This document shows positions 25,100 to 33,200 of a stretch of DNA of 64,000 bases, one piece after another; position 1 is the first letter of the stretch, and each line of letters opens with the position of its first letter. Both the position numbers and the translations under genes were made by a program. Source of the stretch: Paracoccaceae bacterium (GTDB lineage: Bacteria > Pseudomonadota > Alphaproteobacteria > Rhodobacterales > Rhodobacteraceae); contig JAGQRW010000007.1 in NCBI GenBank assembly GCA_020425085.1, positions 372,001 through 436,000 on the forward strand, given 5' to 3'. The notes under the pieces were generated by a model. The model ran no database searches. It was not told where the DNA came from and saw only the letters and a list, made by a program, of their open reading frames with translations.

Positions 25100-26218
25100 T
25101 TATTTCTTCAGCGCCAGTGCCGGGGAAATCACGTTGATTCCCAGTGCCTTGCCAACTGCGTAATAGGTCAGGTGTCCGGCATGGACGTTCAGACCGTTCA
25201 GCAGATGCGGGTCGTCCTCACATGCCTTGCGCCAGCCCTTGTCGGCAAGTGACAGCATGAATGGCATGGTGGCGTTGCCAAGCGCGATGGTGGCGGTTCG
25301 CGCCACCGCCCCCGGCATGTTGGCGACGCAGTAATGCATGATGCCGTCCACCTCATAGATCGGATCGTCATGGGTGGTGGCGTGCGAAGTTTCAAAACAA
25401 CCGCCCTGATCAATCGCCACATCGACCAGTGCAGCACCGGGTTTCATGGTGCCAAGCTGGGCGCGGCTGATCAGCTTCGGGGCCGCGGCCCCCGGCACCA
25501 GAACCGCGCCAACCACCATGTCGGCGGTTTCCACCAGTTCGGCGGTATTGCCGGCACTGGCATAGGAGGTCTTGAGCCGCCCCATGAACAGATCGTCCAG
25601 CAGGCTGAGGCGTGGCAGTGATTTGTCAAGCACGGTCACATCCGCACCCATCCCTGCAGCCACCCGCGCGGCATTGATGCCAACAACGCCGCCGCCGATC
25701 ACCACAACCCGTGCCGGGCCGACACCCGGTACACCACCTAAAAGAACGCCGCGCCCGCCATTGGCCTTTTGCAGCGTCCACGCGCCGACCTGGGGTGCCA
25801 GACGCCCCGCCACCTCGGACATTGGCGCCAGCAATGGCAGGCCGCCGTTTCTGTCGGTCACGGTTTCATAGGCGATAGCGGTGACGCCGCTGGCCAGCAG
25901 ATCTTTGGTCTGCGCGGGGTCTGGGGCCAGGTGCAGGTAGGTGAACAGGATTTGACCCTCGTGCAGCAGCTTGCGTTCGCCGGCTTGCGGTTCCTTGACC
26001 TTCACCACCATCTCGGCGCGTTTAAAGATTTCACGCGCACTTGCGACCAATTCCGCGCCGACCGCCTGATAGGCTTCATCGGCAAAGCCCGAGCCGGCAC
26101 CCGCCCCGGTTTCGATGATCACCTTGTGGCCGTGGCTGATCGCCTCATGTGCGGCGATCGGGGTAATGCCGACGCGGTATTCCTGGTTCTTGATTTCCTT
26201 AGGGCAGCCGATCAGCAT
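25100..26218 (-). CDS. ald: Alanine dehydrogenase
   Basis: A 372-residue NAD-dependent enzyme that interconverts L-alanine and pyruvate plus ammonium. LIGCPKEIKNQEYRVGITP is the family N-terminus; the NAD fold carries VVVIGGGVVGINAARVAAGMGAD near residue 170; HYCVANMPGAVARTAT lies near residue 270. Two ATG codons are adjacent (26221 and 26218); the second is better spaced from GGGAG and matches the usual N-terminus. The reading frame runs on far upstream, but that part is a shadow of the divergent regulator gene. Confidence 0.94.
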   Translation of the reverse strand: MLIGCPKEIKNQEYRVGITPIAAHEAISHGHKVIIETGAGAGSGFADEAYQAVGAELVASAREIFKRAEMVVKVKEPQAGERKLLHEGQILFTYLHLAPDPAQTKDLLASGVTAIAYETVTDRNGGLPLLAPMSEVAGRLAPQVGAWTLQKANGGRGVLLGGVPGVGPARVVVIGGGVVGINAARVAAGMGADVTVLDKSLPRLSLLDDLFMGRLKTSYASAGNTAELVETADMVVGAVLVPGAAAPKLISRAQLGTMKPGAALVDVAIDQGGCFETSHATTHDDPIYEVDGIMHYCVANMPGAVARTATIALGNATMPFMLSLADKGWRKACEDDPHLLNGLNVHAGHLTYYAVGKALGINVISPALALKK

Positions 26219-26273
26219 CATGTTCTCCCGGTTTTGATGTGTGTTTTCTGATTGGCTGAAACCTGCCCCGGAA

Positions 26274-26286
26274 GCAATCGAATTGC
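26274..26286. promoter_or_regulatory. Palindrome in the ald/AsnC divergent promoter
   Basis: GCAATCGAATTGC is a perfect inverted repeat (5-bp arms, 3-base centre) in the 150-base gap between ald and its divergent Lrp/AsnC-family gene. It is a plausible operator for that regulator; this is inference. Confidence 0.4.
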
Positions 26287-26368
26287 ATTGCGTTTTCGGC
26301 TGACTTTTGGCGGTTTTTCGGTGTATATTGCAGCAAATTCCGGAATTGGCGCAAGGAATGTGCAAAAA

Positions 26369-26827
26369 ATGGAAATTGACGCCACAGATCGTCGCATCCT
26401 TGTCGCCTTGCAGAAATACGGTCGGATGTCCAATTCCGACCTGGCCGAGCGGATAAATCTGTCGCCATCGGCCTGCCATCGCCGGGTGCAGCGGCTGGAA
26501 AAAAGTCGGGTGATCATCGGCTACGTTGCCCTGCTTGACCCGCGCAAGGTCGATTGTCGCTCGACCGTTTTTGTTGAAATCACCTTGTCGGGGCAGGCGG
26601 ATGAGCTTCTGGATGCGTTTGAAAAACAGGTGGCAAGGGTGCCGGATGTGCTGGAATGCCACCTGATGGCGGGAACGGCGGACTATCTGCTGAAGGTGGT
26701 GGCGCGCGATACCGACGATTTCGCCCGTATCCACCGGCAATATCTGTCGCGCCTGCCGGGGGTGGCGCAGATGCATTCATCATTCGCGCTGCGGACCGTG
26801 TTCAAGACCACGGCGCTGCCGGTCTGA
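26369..26827 (+). CDS. Lrp/AsnC family transcriptional regulator (AldR-like)
   Basis: A 152-residue regulator. Residues 1-60 form a winged helix (IDATDRRILVALQKYGRMSN, LAERINLSPSACHRRVQRLE) and about 65-145 form the ligand-sensing RAM domain (VFVEITLSGQADELLD, VLECHLMAGTADYLLKVVA). Its divergence from ald suggests it activates ald in response to alanine, as AldR does in related bacteria; that role is inferred from position. The chosen ATG matches the family N-terminus; the longer reading upstream is in the shared promoter region. Confidence 0.9.
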   Translation: MEIDATDRRILVALQKYGRMSNSDLAERINLSPSACHRRVQRLEKSRVIIGYVALLDPRKVDCRSTVFVEITLSGQADELLDAFEKQVARVPDVLECHLMAGTADYLLKVVARDTDDFARIHRQYLSRLPGVAQMHSSFALRTVFKTTALPV

Positions 26828-26832
26828 AGCGG

Positions 26833-27162
26833 TTATCCCATCAGGTATTGCAGCCCATAAAGCGTGACAAAGCCGCCGAACACCGCCGCCACCACGTTTT
26901 TCAGCCATGCGCCAAGCGCAAATGCCGCCAGCGCCGCCAGCAGGCGCGAAGCATCAAGGTTGCCGCCGGTCGCCGCAGGCCAGACCACCAGCGGTGCGAC
27001 CAGTCCCGGCATCACCGCAACCGCCACATAACGCAGATGCCGCAACAGCCATTCCGGCAATTCCCGCCCGCCCAGAAGACCGAGAAACGAAAAGCGGATA
27101 ACATAGGTGCCGATCGCCAACAGAACGATCACCAGCCACAGGTTTGCCTTGTCGGTAATCAT
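26833..27162 (-). CDS. azlD: AzlD family branched-chain amino acid transporter, small subunit
   Basis: A 109-residue membrane protein with about four hydrophobic segments (LWLVIVLLAIGTYVIRFSF, VAVAVMPGLVAPLVVWPA, LLAALAAFALGAWL, VAAVFGGFVTLYGLQYL). AzlD partners with AzlC; homologous pairs such as YgaZH export branched-chain amino acids. Its start overlaps the azlC stop by 4 bases. It is convergent with the AsnC gene, six bases away. Confidence 0.9.
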   Translation of the reverse strand: MITDKANLWLVIVLLAIGTYVIRFSFLGLLGGRELPEWLLRHLRYVAVAVMPGLVAPLVVWPAATGGNLDASRLLAALAAFALGAWLKNVVAAVFGGFVTLYGLQYLMG

Positions 27163-27884
27163 GCGCCCTGCCGTTCAAACTTGCGCCGGTTCAGGCGGCG
27201 TTCAACCTCGGCCCCGGTGATCATTGCCAACAGCGCCGCCAGGATCAGCCCCATGCTGAACGGCACCCAGACCAGCGCCAGCGCCGCAATCACCGATACC
27301 AGTGCCGCCAGCAGATGCGGCAAACTGCGCAGCATCGGTGCGGTGAGGGCGATGAAACAGATCGGAATGGCGAAATCCAGCGAATATTCCGGTGGTATCG
27401 CCTTGCCCGCCAATGCGCCGATCAATGAAAATGCGTACCACAAGGGCACCACCGGCAGGATCGAAGCAAAATAATAGATGATCTTGTGGTTGAGCGGCAT
27501 TCCGGGTTGCTCCTCATACCGCTTGACGGCAACGGCAAATGTCTGATCGACCATGAAATATGCCATCAAGGCCCGCATTCCCAAAGGTGCCTTGCCCAGA
27601 TGCGGTGCCAGTGCCGCCGAATACATCGCCATCCTGAGGTTCACTGCCAGTGCCGTCAGCAATACGATGAAGGTCGGCGCCTGATCCAGCATCAGCGACA
27701 GCGCGGTGAATTGTGCCGCCCCAGCCACCACCAGAACCGTCATCGTCATGGTCTCAACCAGGTTCAGCCCGGCCTCGGTTGCGACCACGCCGAACAGGGT
27801 GGCGAATGGTGCCACCACCAGAATGAACGGGCTGCCAGCGCGTAAACCTGCCCAGAAAACCGATTTGGGGTTGGTGCTTGTCAA
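27159..27884 (-). CDS. azlC: AzlC family branched-chain amino acid transporter, large subunit
   Basis: A 241-residue inner-membrane protein with several transmembrane helices. Family motifs include SPFILVVAPFATLFGVVAT near residue 18, VVAGAAQFTALSLM near residue 52 and ALMAYFMVDQTFAVAVKRY near residue 105. It acts with AzlD, whose start it overlaps by ATGA. Export of branched-chain amino acids is known for the family; substrate here is not proven. Confidence 0.92.
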   Translation of the reverse strand: MTSTNPKSVFWAGLRAGSPFILVVAPFATLFGVVATEAGLNLVETMTMTVLVVAGAAQFTALSLMLDQAPTFIVLLTALAVNLRMAMYSAALAPHLGKAPLGMRALMAYFMVDQTFAVAVKRYEEQPGMPLNHKIIYYFASILPVVPLWYAFSLIGALAGKAIPPEYSLDFAIPICFIALTAPMLRSLPHLLAALVSVIAALALVWVPFSMGLILAALLAMITGAEVERRLNRRKFERQGA

Positions 27885-27941
27885 CGGGAAACCTTAGGTT
27901 GATAAAGCCCTTGCCTAAGCCAGAACCGAAAGAGAAGTCCA

Positions 27942-28826
27942 TTGGTAAATCCCGCCCATTCGTCAGATTTCCTGATCGCGCCCGATCCCGAGGATCTGCG
28001 GCTGACCCGCCGGGTCGATGGCATTGATCATACCGGCAAGGCGGCCAGTATCCGGGTGGTCGAGGAACGGCCGCTGACCATTTTCCTCAACAGTCAGGAA
28101 ATCGTCACCGCCATGACGATCGGCGATTATCCGAAATATCTGGCACTGGGTTTTCTCAGAAACCAGGGCATGTTGTCGGCCGATGACCGGATCAGGGGTG
28201 TCGAATACGATGCCGAGCTTGAAACCGTGGTGGTACGTACCGAAATCCAGACGGATTTCGAGGAGAAGCTGAAGAAAAAGACCCGCACCAGCGGTTGTGC
28301 GGTCGGCACGGTTTTCGGCGACATGATGGAAGGTCTGGATGGTCTGACATTGCCAAGGGCGGAAGTCCGCACCTCGTGGCTCTACGCGCTCCAGCGGGCG
28401 ATCAACACCACCCCCAGCCTTTATCTGGAGGCGGGCGCAATCCACGGCACGGTTCTGTGTCAAATGGATCAGCCGCTGGTCTATATGGAGGATGTCGGGC
28501 GGCACAATGCGGTGGACAAGATCGCCGGATGGATGATGTCGGAAAATATCCCCGCCGCCGACAAGATCCTTTACACCACCGGGCGGCTGACCTCGGAAAT
28601 GGTGATCAAGACGGCGATGATGGGCATTCCGGCGCTGGCCTCACGCTCGGGCTTTACCGCCTGGGGGGTGGAAATCGCCAACAGCGTCGGGCTGACCCTG
28701 ATCGGAAGGATGCGCGGCAAGCGTTTTGTCTGCCTTTCCGGTGCGGATCGGCTGATATGGGACGCCGATCCCGACAGCATCGCAGATGAGGCGCGAAAAT
28801 CCGGGCGCAAGGGGGCAGGGGAATGA
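27942..28826 (+). CDS. fdhD: Formate dehydrogenase accessory sulfurtransferase FdhD
   Basis: A 294-residue FdhD-family protein. FdhD passes sulfur from IscS to the molybdenum cofactor of formate dehydrogenases. Motifs are RPLTIFLNSQEIVTAMTIG near residue 43, LALGFLRNQG, MEDVGRHNAVDKIAGWM near residue 180, and TGRLTSEMVIKTAMMGIP near residue 207. The active-site loop reads TSGCAVGTVF, with one cysteine in place of the CxxC of E. coli. It starts at TTG behind GAGAAG. It is the first gene of fdhD-mobA-mobB-moeA; no formate dehydrogenase gene is in the window. Confidence 0.92.
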   Translation: MVNPAHSSDFLIAPDPEDLRLTRRVDGIDHTGKAASIRVVEERPLTIFLNSQEIVTAMTIGDYPKYLALGFLRNQGMLSADDRIRGVEYDAELETVVVRTEIQTDFEEKLKKKTRTSGCAVGTVFGDMMEGLDGLTLPRAEVRTSWLYALQRAINTTPSLYLEAGAIHGTVLCQMDQPLVYMEDVGRHNAVDKIAGWMMSENIPAADKILYTTGRLTSEMVIKTAMMGIPALASRSGFTAWGVEIANSVGLTLIGRMRGKRFVCLSGADRLIWDADPDSIADEARKSGRKGAGE

Positions 28827-29446
28827 ACCGTCCGCTTGGGGTCATTCTGGCCGGCGGGCAGTCACGGCGCATGGGTGGCGGCGACAAGTCGTTCAAAATG
28901 CTGGCCGGGCAGAGCCTGCTTACGCATGTGATCAACCGCCTTTCACCACAGGTCGAAAGGCTGGCGATCAATGCCAATGGCGACGCTGCACGGTTTGCCG
29001 ACTACCGGCTGCCGGTGATTGCCGATAGTGTGACGGATTTTGCCGGACCACTGGCGGGGGTGCTGGCCGGGCTTGACTGGGCCGCCTCGCTGGGTGCCGA
29101 ACGGATACTGACCGCCGCTGCCGATACGCCTTTTTTTCCCCTTGATCTGGGTGAACGGCTGGAACAAGCGGCGCGCGTTGGCGACACCGATCTGGCGCTG
29201 GCGGCAACGCCTGATCCGGTGCGCGGCGTGTCGCGGCATCCGACTTTCGGCCTGTGGCCGGTTGCACTGCGGCACGATTTGCGGCAGGCACTGATCGGCG
29301 GCACCCGCAAGATCGTGGTCTGGACTGACCGCCACAATGGGGCGACCGCCATTTTTCAACCGGTGCCGTTTGACGGATTTTTCAACGTCAACACGCCTGA
29401 GGACATGGATCGGGCCAAAGCCCTGTTGCAGGAGTATTTTCATTGA
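28823..29446 (+). CDS. mobA: Molybdenum cofactor guanylyltransferase
   Basis: A 207-residue nucleotidyltransferase that attaches GMP to molybdopterin, giving the bis-MGD cofactor used by DMSO-reductase-type enzymes. The signature GVILAGGQSRRMGGGDKSF is at residues 6-24, with FAGPLAGVLAGLDWA near residue 72 and AADTPFFPLDL near residue 98. The start overlaps the fdhD stop, and the stop overlaps the mobB start, so the genes are tightly coupled. Confidence 0.95.
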   Translation: MNRPLGVILAGGQSRRMGGGDKSFKMLAGQSLLTHVINRLSPQVERLAINANGDAARFADYRLPVIADSVTDFAGPLAGVLAGLDWAASLGAERILTAAADTPFFPLDLGERLEQAARVGDTDLALAATPDPVRGVSRHPTFGLWPVALRHDLRQALIGGTRKIVVWTDRHNGATAIFQPVPFDGFFNVNTPEDMDRAKALLQEYFH

Positions 29447-29940
29447 GGATTTTTGGCGTAATCGGCTGGAAGAACAGCGGCAAGACGGTATTGATGGAAC
29501 GGCTGGTGGCCGAGATCACGGCGCGCGGTTTTTTGGTTTCAACCGTAAAACACGCGCATCACCGTTTCGATGTCGATCACCCCGGAAAGGACAGCTATCG
29601 CCACCGCGAGGCGGGTGCGCATGAGGTGTTGCTATCTTCGCGCAGTCGCTGGGCGTTGATGCACGAAATCCGCGACGAGGCGGAACTGGCGCTGCCAACC
29701 CTTCTCGGGCATCTGGCACCGGTTGATCTGGTGTTGATCGAAGGTTACAAACGTGACAGCCACCCCAAGATCGAGGCGCACCGGTACGCCACTGGCCAGC
29801 CGCTGATCGCGCTTGAGGATCCGAATGTGGTCGCGGTTGCCAGTGATGTAACGCCCGAGGGCCTTAGCCAGCCGGTGCTGCCGCTGGACGACACCAGCGC
29901 AATCGCCGATTTCATCTTGCGCCATGTTGGGTTGAACTGA
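29443..29940 (+). CDS. mobB: Molybdopterin-guanine dinucleotide biosynthesis protein MobB
   Basis: A 165-residue P-loop GTP-binding protein with Walker A GWKNSGKTVLMERL at residues 8-21 and the switch region STVKHAHHRFDVDHPGKDS that follows. VDLVLIEGYKRDSHPKIE near residue 95 is a family mark. MobB helps MobA in cofactor attachment but is not essential in E. coli. It starts at TTG within a TTGA overlap of the mobA stop. Confidence 0.94.
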   Translation: MRIFGVIGWKNSGKTVLMERLVAEITARGFLVSTVKHAHHRFDVDHPGKDSYRHREAGAHEVLLSSRSRWALMHEIRDEAELALPTLLGHLAPVDLVLIEGYKRDSHPKIEAHRYATGQPLIALEDPNVVAVASDVTPEGLSQPVLPLDDTSAIADFILRHVGLN

Positions 29941-31196
29941 TGCAGCCACCGAACCTCAAGAACGATTGTTTTGCCCTGCCGCCCGGTGTCCACTGGACCC
30001 CGGTTGACGAGGCGCTTGATCTATTGCGCCAGCGCCTTCAGCCGGTTGTCACCAGCGAAAGCCTGCCGGTTGGTCTGGCCGCTGGCCGGGTTCTGGCCGA
30101 AGGCGTGACGGCGCGGCGTTCCAACCCGCCGACGGCGAATTCGGCGGTTGATGGCTATGGCTTTGCCCATGCGGCCCTTGGCAAGGGGGTGCAGATTCTG
30201 CCGCTGATTTCGGCTCGTGCGGCGGCAGGGCAGGCGTTTGACGGCGAGGTTCCGTTGGGTTCCGCCATCCGCATCCTGACCGGTGCAAGGCTGCCCATTG
30301 GCGTCGATACCGTGGTGCTGGAAGAGGATGTGACGCTGCAAGACGTGCGCATTGCCTTTCACGACGGCCTGAAAAAGGGCGCCAATACCCGTGCCGCCGG
30401 CGAGGATGTCAAAAAGGGTGGCGTGATCCTTGATGCCGGTCATCGTCTGCAACCGCAGGATATCGCGCTGCTGGCGGCGGTGGGAGTGGGGCAAGTTTCG
30501 GTGTTTCGGCATCTGCGGGTCGGCGTTCTGTCCACCGGTGATGAGATCGTACCGCCGGGGGGCGACGCCAGCGATACCCAGATTTACGATGCCAACCGGC
30601 CGATGCTGCTGGCGGTGCTGGCGCGGTGGGGGTTGGAGGCGGTCGATCTTGGCCATGTCGGCGATGATCGTGCACGGCTGAAAGCCGCGCTTGACCAGGC
30701 TGCCGAACGAACCGATGCCATTCTGACCTCGGGCGGCGCCTCGGCCGGGGATGAGGATCACATGTCGGCCATTCTGAACACCCAGGGTACGCTCCATTCC
30801 TGGCGGATTGCCATGAAACCGGGCCGTCCGCTGGCGCTTGGCATGTGGAACGGTGTGCCGGTATTCGGTCTGCCGGGCAATCCGGTTGCGGCCTTTGTCT
30901 GTACGTTGATCTTTGCCCGCCCGGCACTTGGTGTGCTGGCGGGGCGGATTTGGCAGCCGCCGGTCGGCTATCTGCTGCCCGCCGCATTCAGCAAGTCGAA
31001 AAAAGAGGGGCGGCGGGAATATCTGCGTGCGCGACTGGATGCTGATGGCCGTGTCGAAGTCTATCATTCCGAAGGATCAGGCCGGATTGCCGGTCTTGGC
31101 TGGGCCGACGGGCTGGTGGAACTGGCGGATGACGCGCGCGACATCAATCCCGATGATGCGGTCCGGTATTATCCCTATGGCGCCTTTGATCTATAG
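29940..31196 (+). CDS. moeA: Molybdopterin molybdotransferase
   Basis: A 418-residue MoeA that inserts molybdate into adenylated molybdopterin. Domains I and II contain PPTANSAVDGYGFAHAAL and RILTGARLPIGVDTVVLEE; the MoCF-binding domain has VGVLSTGDEIVPPGG, IYDANRPMLLAVL and TSGGASAGDEDHMSAIL; the C-terminal domain begins near residue 335. It overlaps mobB by one base (TGATG) and closes the operon. Confidence 0.95.
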   Translation: MQPPNLKNDCFALPPGVHWTPVDEALDLLRQRLQPVVTSESLPVGLAAGRVLAEGVTARRSNPPTANSAVDGYGFAHAALGKGVQILPLISARAAAGQAFDGEVPLGSAIRILTGARLPIGVDTVVLEEDVTLQDVRIAFHDGLKKGANTRAAGEDVKKGGVILDAGHRLQPQDIALLAAVGVGQVSVFRHLRVGVLSTGDEIVPPGGDASDTQIYDANRPMLLAVLARWGLEAVDLGHVGDDRARLKAALDQAAERTDAILTSGGASAGDEDHMSAILNTQGTLHSWRIAMKPGRPLALGMWNGVPVFGLPGNPVAAFVCTLIFARPALGVLAGRIWQPPVGYLLPAAFSKSKKEGRREYLRARLDADGRVEVYHSEGSGRIAGLGWADGLVELADDARDINPDDAVRYYPYGAFDL

Positions 31197-31199
31197 GCG

Positions 31200-32375
31200 T
31201 CAGTCAAACGTTCCGGCCACCCGGCCCAGCAACATGAAGGCACGCGCGGTACGGGTTTCGCCCATGTCGGTCAGTTCCTGATCGGTAGCGTTGGCTTCGA
31301 ATTCGGTCAGCACGCTGTCGAACTGCCTGAGGAAATGGTGCGCCGCGTCGCGAAAAACCGGATCCTGTTTCATCCGGCCGCTGGTCAGTGCCAGACAGGA
31401 TCGGTCACGGATGCCGCCAAGCCCGGCGATGGCCGGGCCACGCTCGCCCTTGGCAAAGCGCCGCCAGGTGGCGGCACGGGGCCGGTCTGGTTTCAGATCG
31501 TCCATGTAGATGCCGTTTTGCGACAGCAGCGTCAGGATATCCTGCGAGGCGCGGATCATCTTGGCAATGTCGCGGTCCTCCAGCGCCCGGCGCAGGGTGC
31601 GAAACCCCTCATGATCATCCTCGTTCTCGGGGAAGTTCATGGCGCGGATGAATTCGACGATGGTGATCGGATCGGCGGGCCGGATTTCCGGTGTGTCGAG
31701 CGCCAGATCGCTTTGACCTTCGAGCTTGGGTGCCGGTTTACGCGCCAGGGCCGCCTTGGTTGGCTCTGCCTGCCGGTTGCCGGATTGCCCGCCAGACTGA
31801 TCCGAGGTCTGATCGCCCGATTGCGAGGTGGTTGTTTTCGTCGCCTGTGGCTTTGGCGGCAGTTTGATATGGGGTTCGCGGCGCGAACTGAATGCTGCCG
31901 CCAGCAGGGTCGATTGCCCCTCTTCGCCCTCATCATTCGGTCCGGGTTTTTCTTCTGCCGGTTCAGCCTGTTGTGCTGCAGCCGGATCCGGCATCGCGCG
32001 CATCGACGCGGGTTTCACCACCTGCCCGGCCTTTTGCTGTTGCGAGACATAGGCGTGACGCATGGCGTCGATCGACGATTGCAGCCGGCGTGATTCCTCG
32101 CGCATCACGCGCGCCGTCTTGGCACCTGACGAAGCAACCCAGATCAGCCCGATCGGCAACAGGATGGAAACCATCGTCATCACGAAGGTCATCGGGTTGA
32201 ATCCCGGTTCGCCTTCGTTGGATGAGATGCCGATGAAATACCAGAATCCCGCCACCGTCGCCACCCAGATCAGGCTGAGCACGGCAGCGATTATATCGCT
32301 TGTTTCTACCCGCGACCGCACCTGGCGTCCGTAAATGCCAAGGTCAAGCGGCGCGGCCGGTTTTTCTGGATCCAT
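31200..32375 (-). CDS. Conserved membrane protein of unknown function, 391 aa
   Basis: A 391-residue protein with two N-terminal transmembrane helices (about 27-48 and 62-83), a short coiled region (REESRRLQSSIDAMRHAY), a long disordered section rich in Pro, Ala, Gln and Lys (about 110-230), and a folded C-terminal half (TIVEFIRAMNFPENEDDHEG to the end). No named family is recognised; such proteins are found in Rhodobacterales. The stop is 4 bases past that of moeA, so the two are convergent. Confidence 0.8.
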   Translation of the reverse strand: MDPEKPAAPLDLGIYGRQVRSRVETSDIIAAVLSLIWVATVAGFWYFIGISSNEGEPGFNPMTFVMTMVSILLPIGLIWVASSGAKTARVMREESRRLQSSIDAMRHAYVSQQQKAGQVVKPASMRAMPDPAAAQQAEPAEEKPGPNDEGEEGQSTLLAAAFSSRREPHIKLPPKPQATKTTTSQSGDQTSDQSGGQSGNRQAEPTKAALARKPAPKLEGQSDLALDTPEIRPADPITIVEFIRAMNFPENEDDHEGFRTLRRALEDRDIAKMIRASQDILTLLSQNGIYMDDLKPDRPRAATWRRFAKGERGPAIAGLGGIRDRSCLALTSGRMKQDPVFRDAAHHFLRQFDSVLTEFEANATDQELTDMGETRTARAFMLLGRVAGTFD

Positions 32376-32425
32376 TGCTGACTGCCCTTGCTGCTGACCA
32401 TGATGCTGGTCTTGAGGTTGGTTCC

Positions 32426-32896
32426 TCAGATATATTTGACACTGAGTATTTCATAGCTTTTCGTGCCACCCGGTGTGCGTACTTCTACACTGTCACCTTC
32501 TTCCTTGCCGATCAAGGCCCGCGCAATCGGCGACTTGATGTTGAGAAGGCCGCGTTCAATATCCGCTTCGGGTTCTCCGACGATCTGATAGGTGCGTTTG
32601 GCGTCGGTATCCTCGTCCACGAGTTCGACCGTGGCGCCGAACTTGATCGACCCCTTGAGGCGGGTCACGTCGATGATGTCGGCCAGCCCGATCAGTCCTT
32701 CAAGTTCCTTGATCCGGCCCTCGATGTGGCTTTGCTGTTCGCGCGCTGCGTGGTATTCGGCGTTTTCCGACAGATCACCATGCTCGCGTGCTTCGGCGAT
32801 GGCGCGAATGACGGCGGGGCGCTCCACGGATTTGAGCTGTTTCAGCTCTTCATCCATTGCCTTGAAACCGCGCGGAGTGACGGGTACCTTTTCCAT
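32426..32896 (-). CDS. greA: Transcription elongation factor GreA
   Basis: A 156-residue factor that rescues backtracked RNA polymerase by stimulating transcript cleavage. The N-terminal coiled coil carries [20 protein letters not shown] with the two acidic tip residues (D, E) needed for cleavage; the C-terminal FKBP-like domain has [18 protein letters not shown]. The ATG at 32896 gives the standard N-terminus; an upstream start would add an unlikely extension. It is separate from the hypothetical gene downstream by 50 bases. Confidence 0.96.
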   Translation of the reverse strand: MEKVPVTPRGFKAMDEELKQLKSVERPAVIRAIAEAREHGDLSENAEYHAAREQQSHIEGRIKELEGLIGLADIIDVTRLKGSIKFGATVELVDEDTDAKRTYQIVGEPEADIERGLLNIKSPIARALIGKEEGDSVEVRTPGGTKSYEILSVKYI

Positions 32897-33200
32897 ATCG
32901 TGCCTGATGTCCCTGACTTTTACCTGAACGCGAAACATAGGGTTGGAAAAATGCAAGGGCAAGGGATTTGGTGGTGGATGCGCGATATGCAGCCAGCATT
33001 CCCGCCAGGTTTTCGGCCGCTACCCGAAGGGCGTTCGCGTCCGGGGGCGGCAAGCTGAATTTCCGGCCTTGATGCCGCCCGGTCCGGTGATCGGACGTAT
33101 TGTCACGATTGACCAGCCGTGCAGGCTTGGGTTAGGCAGGGGCTGATGAAAAACTGGCATCGGCCCGGCGGATCTGTCGTGCCTTGAATGGGGTGAATAC

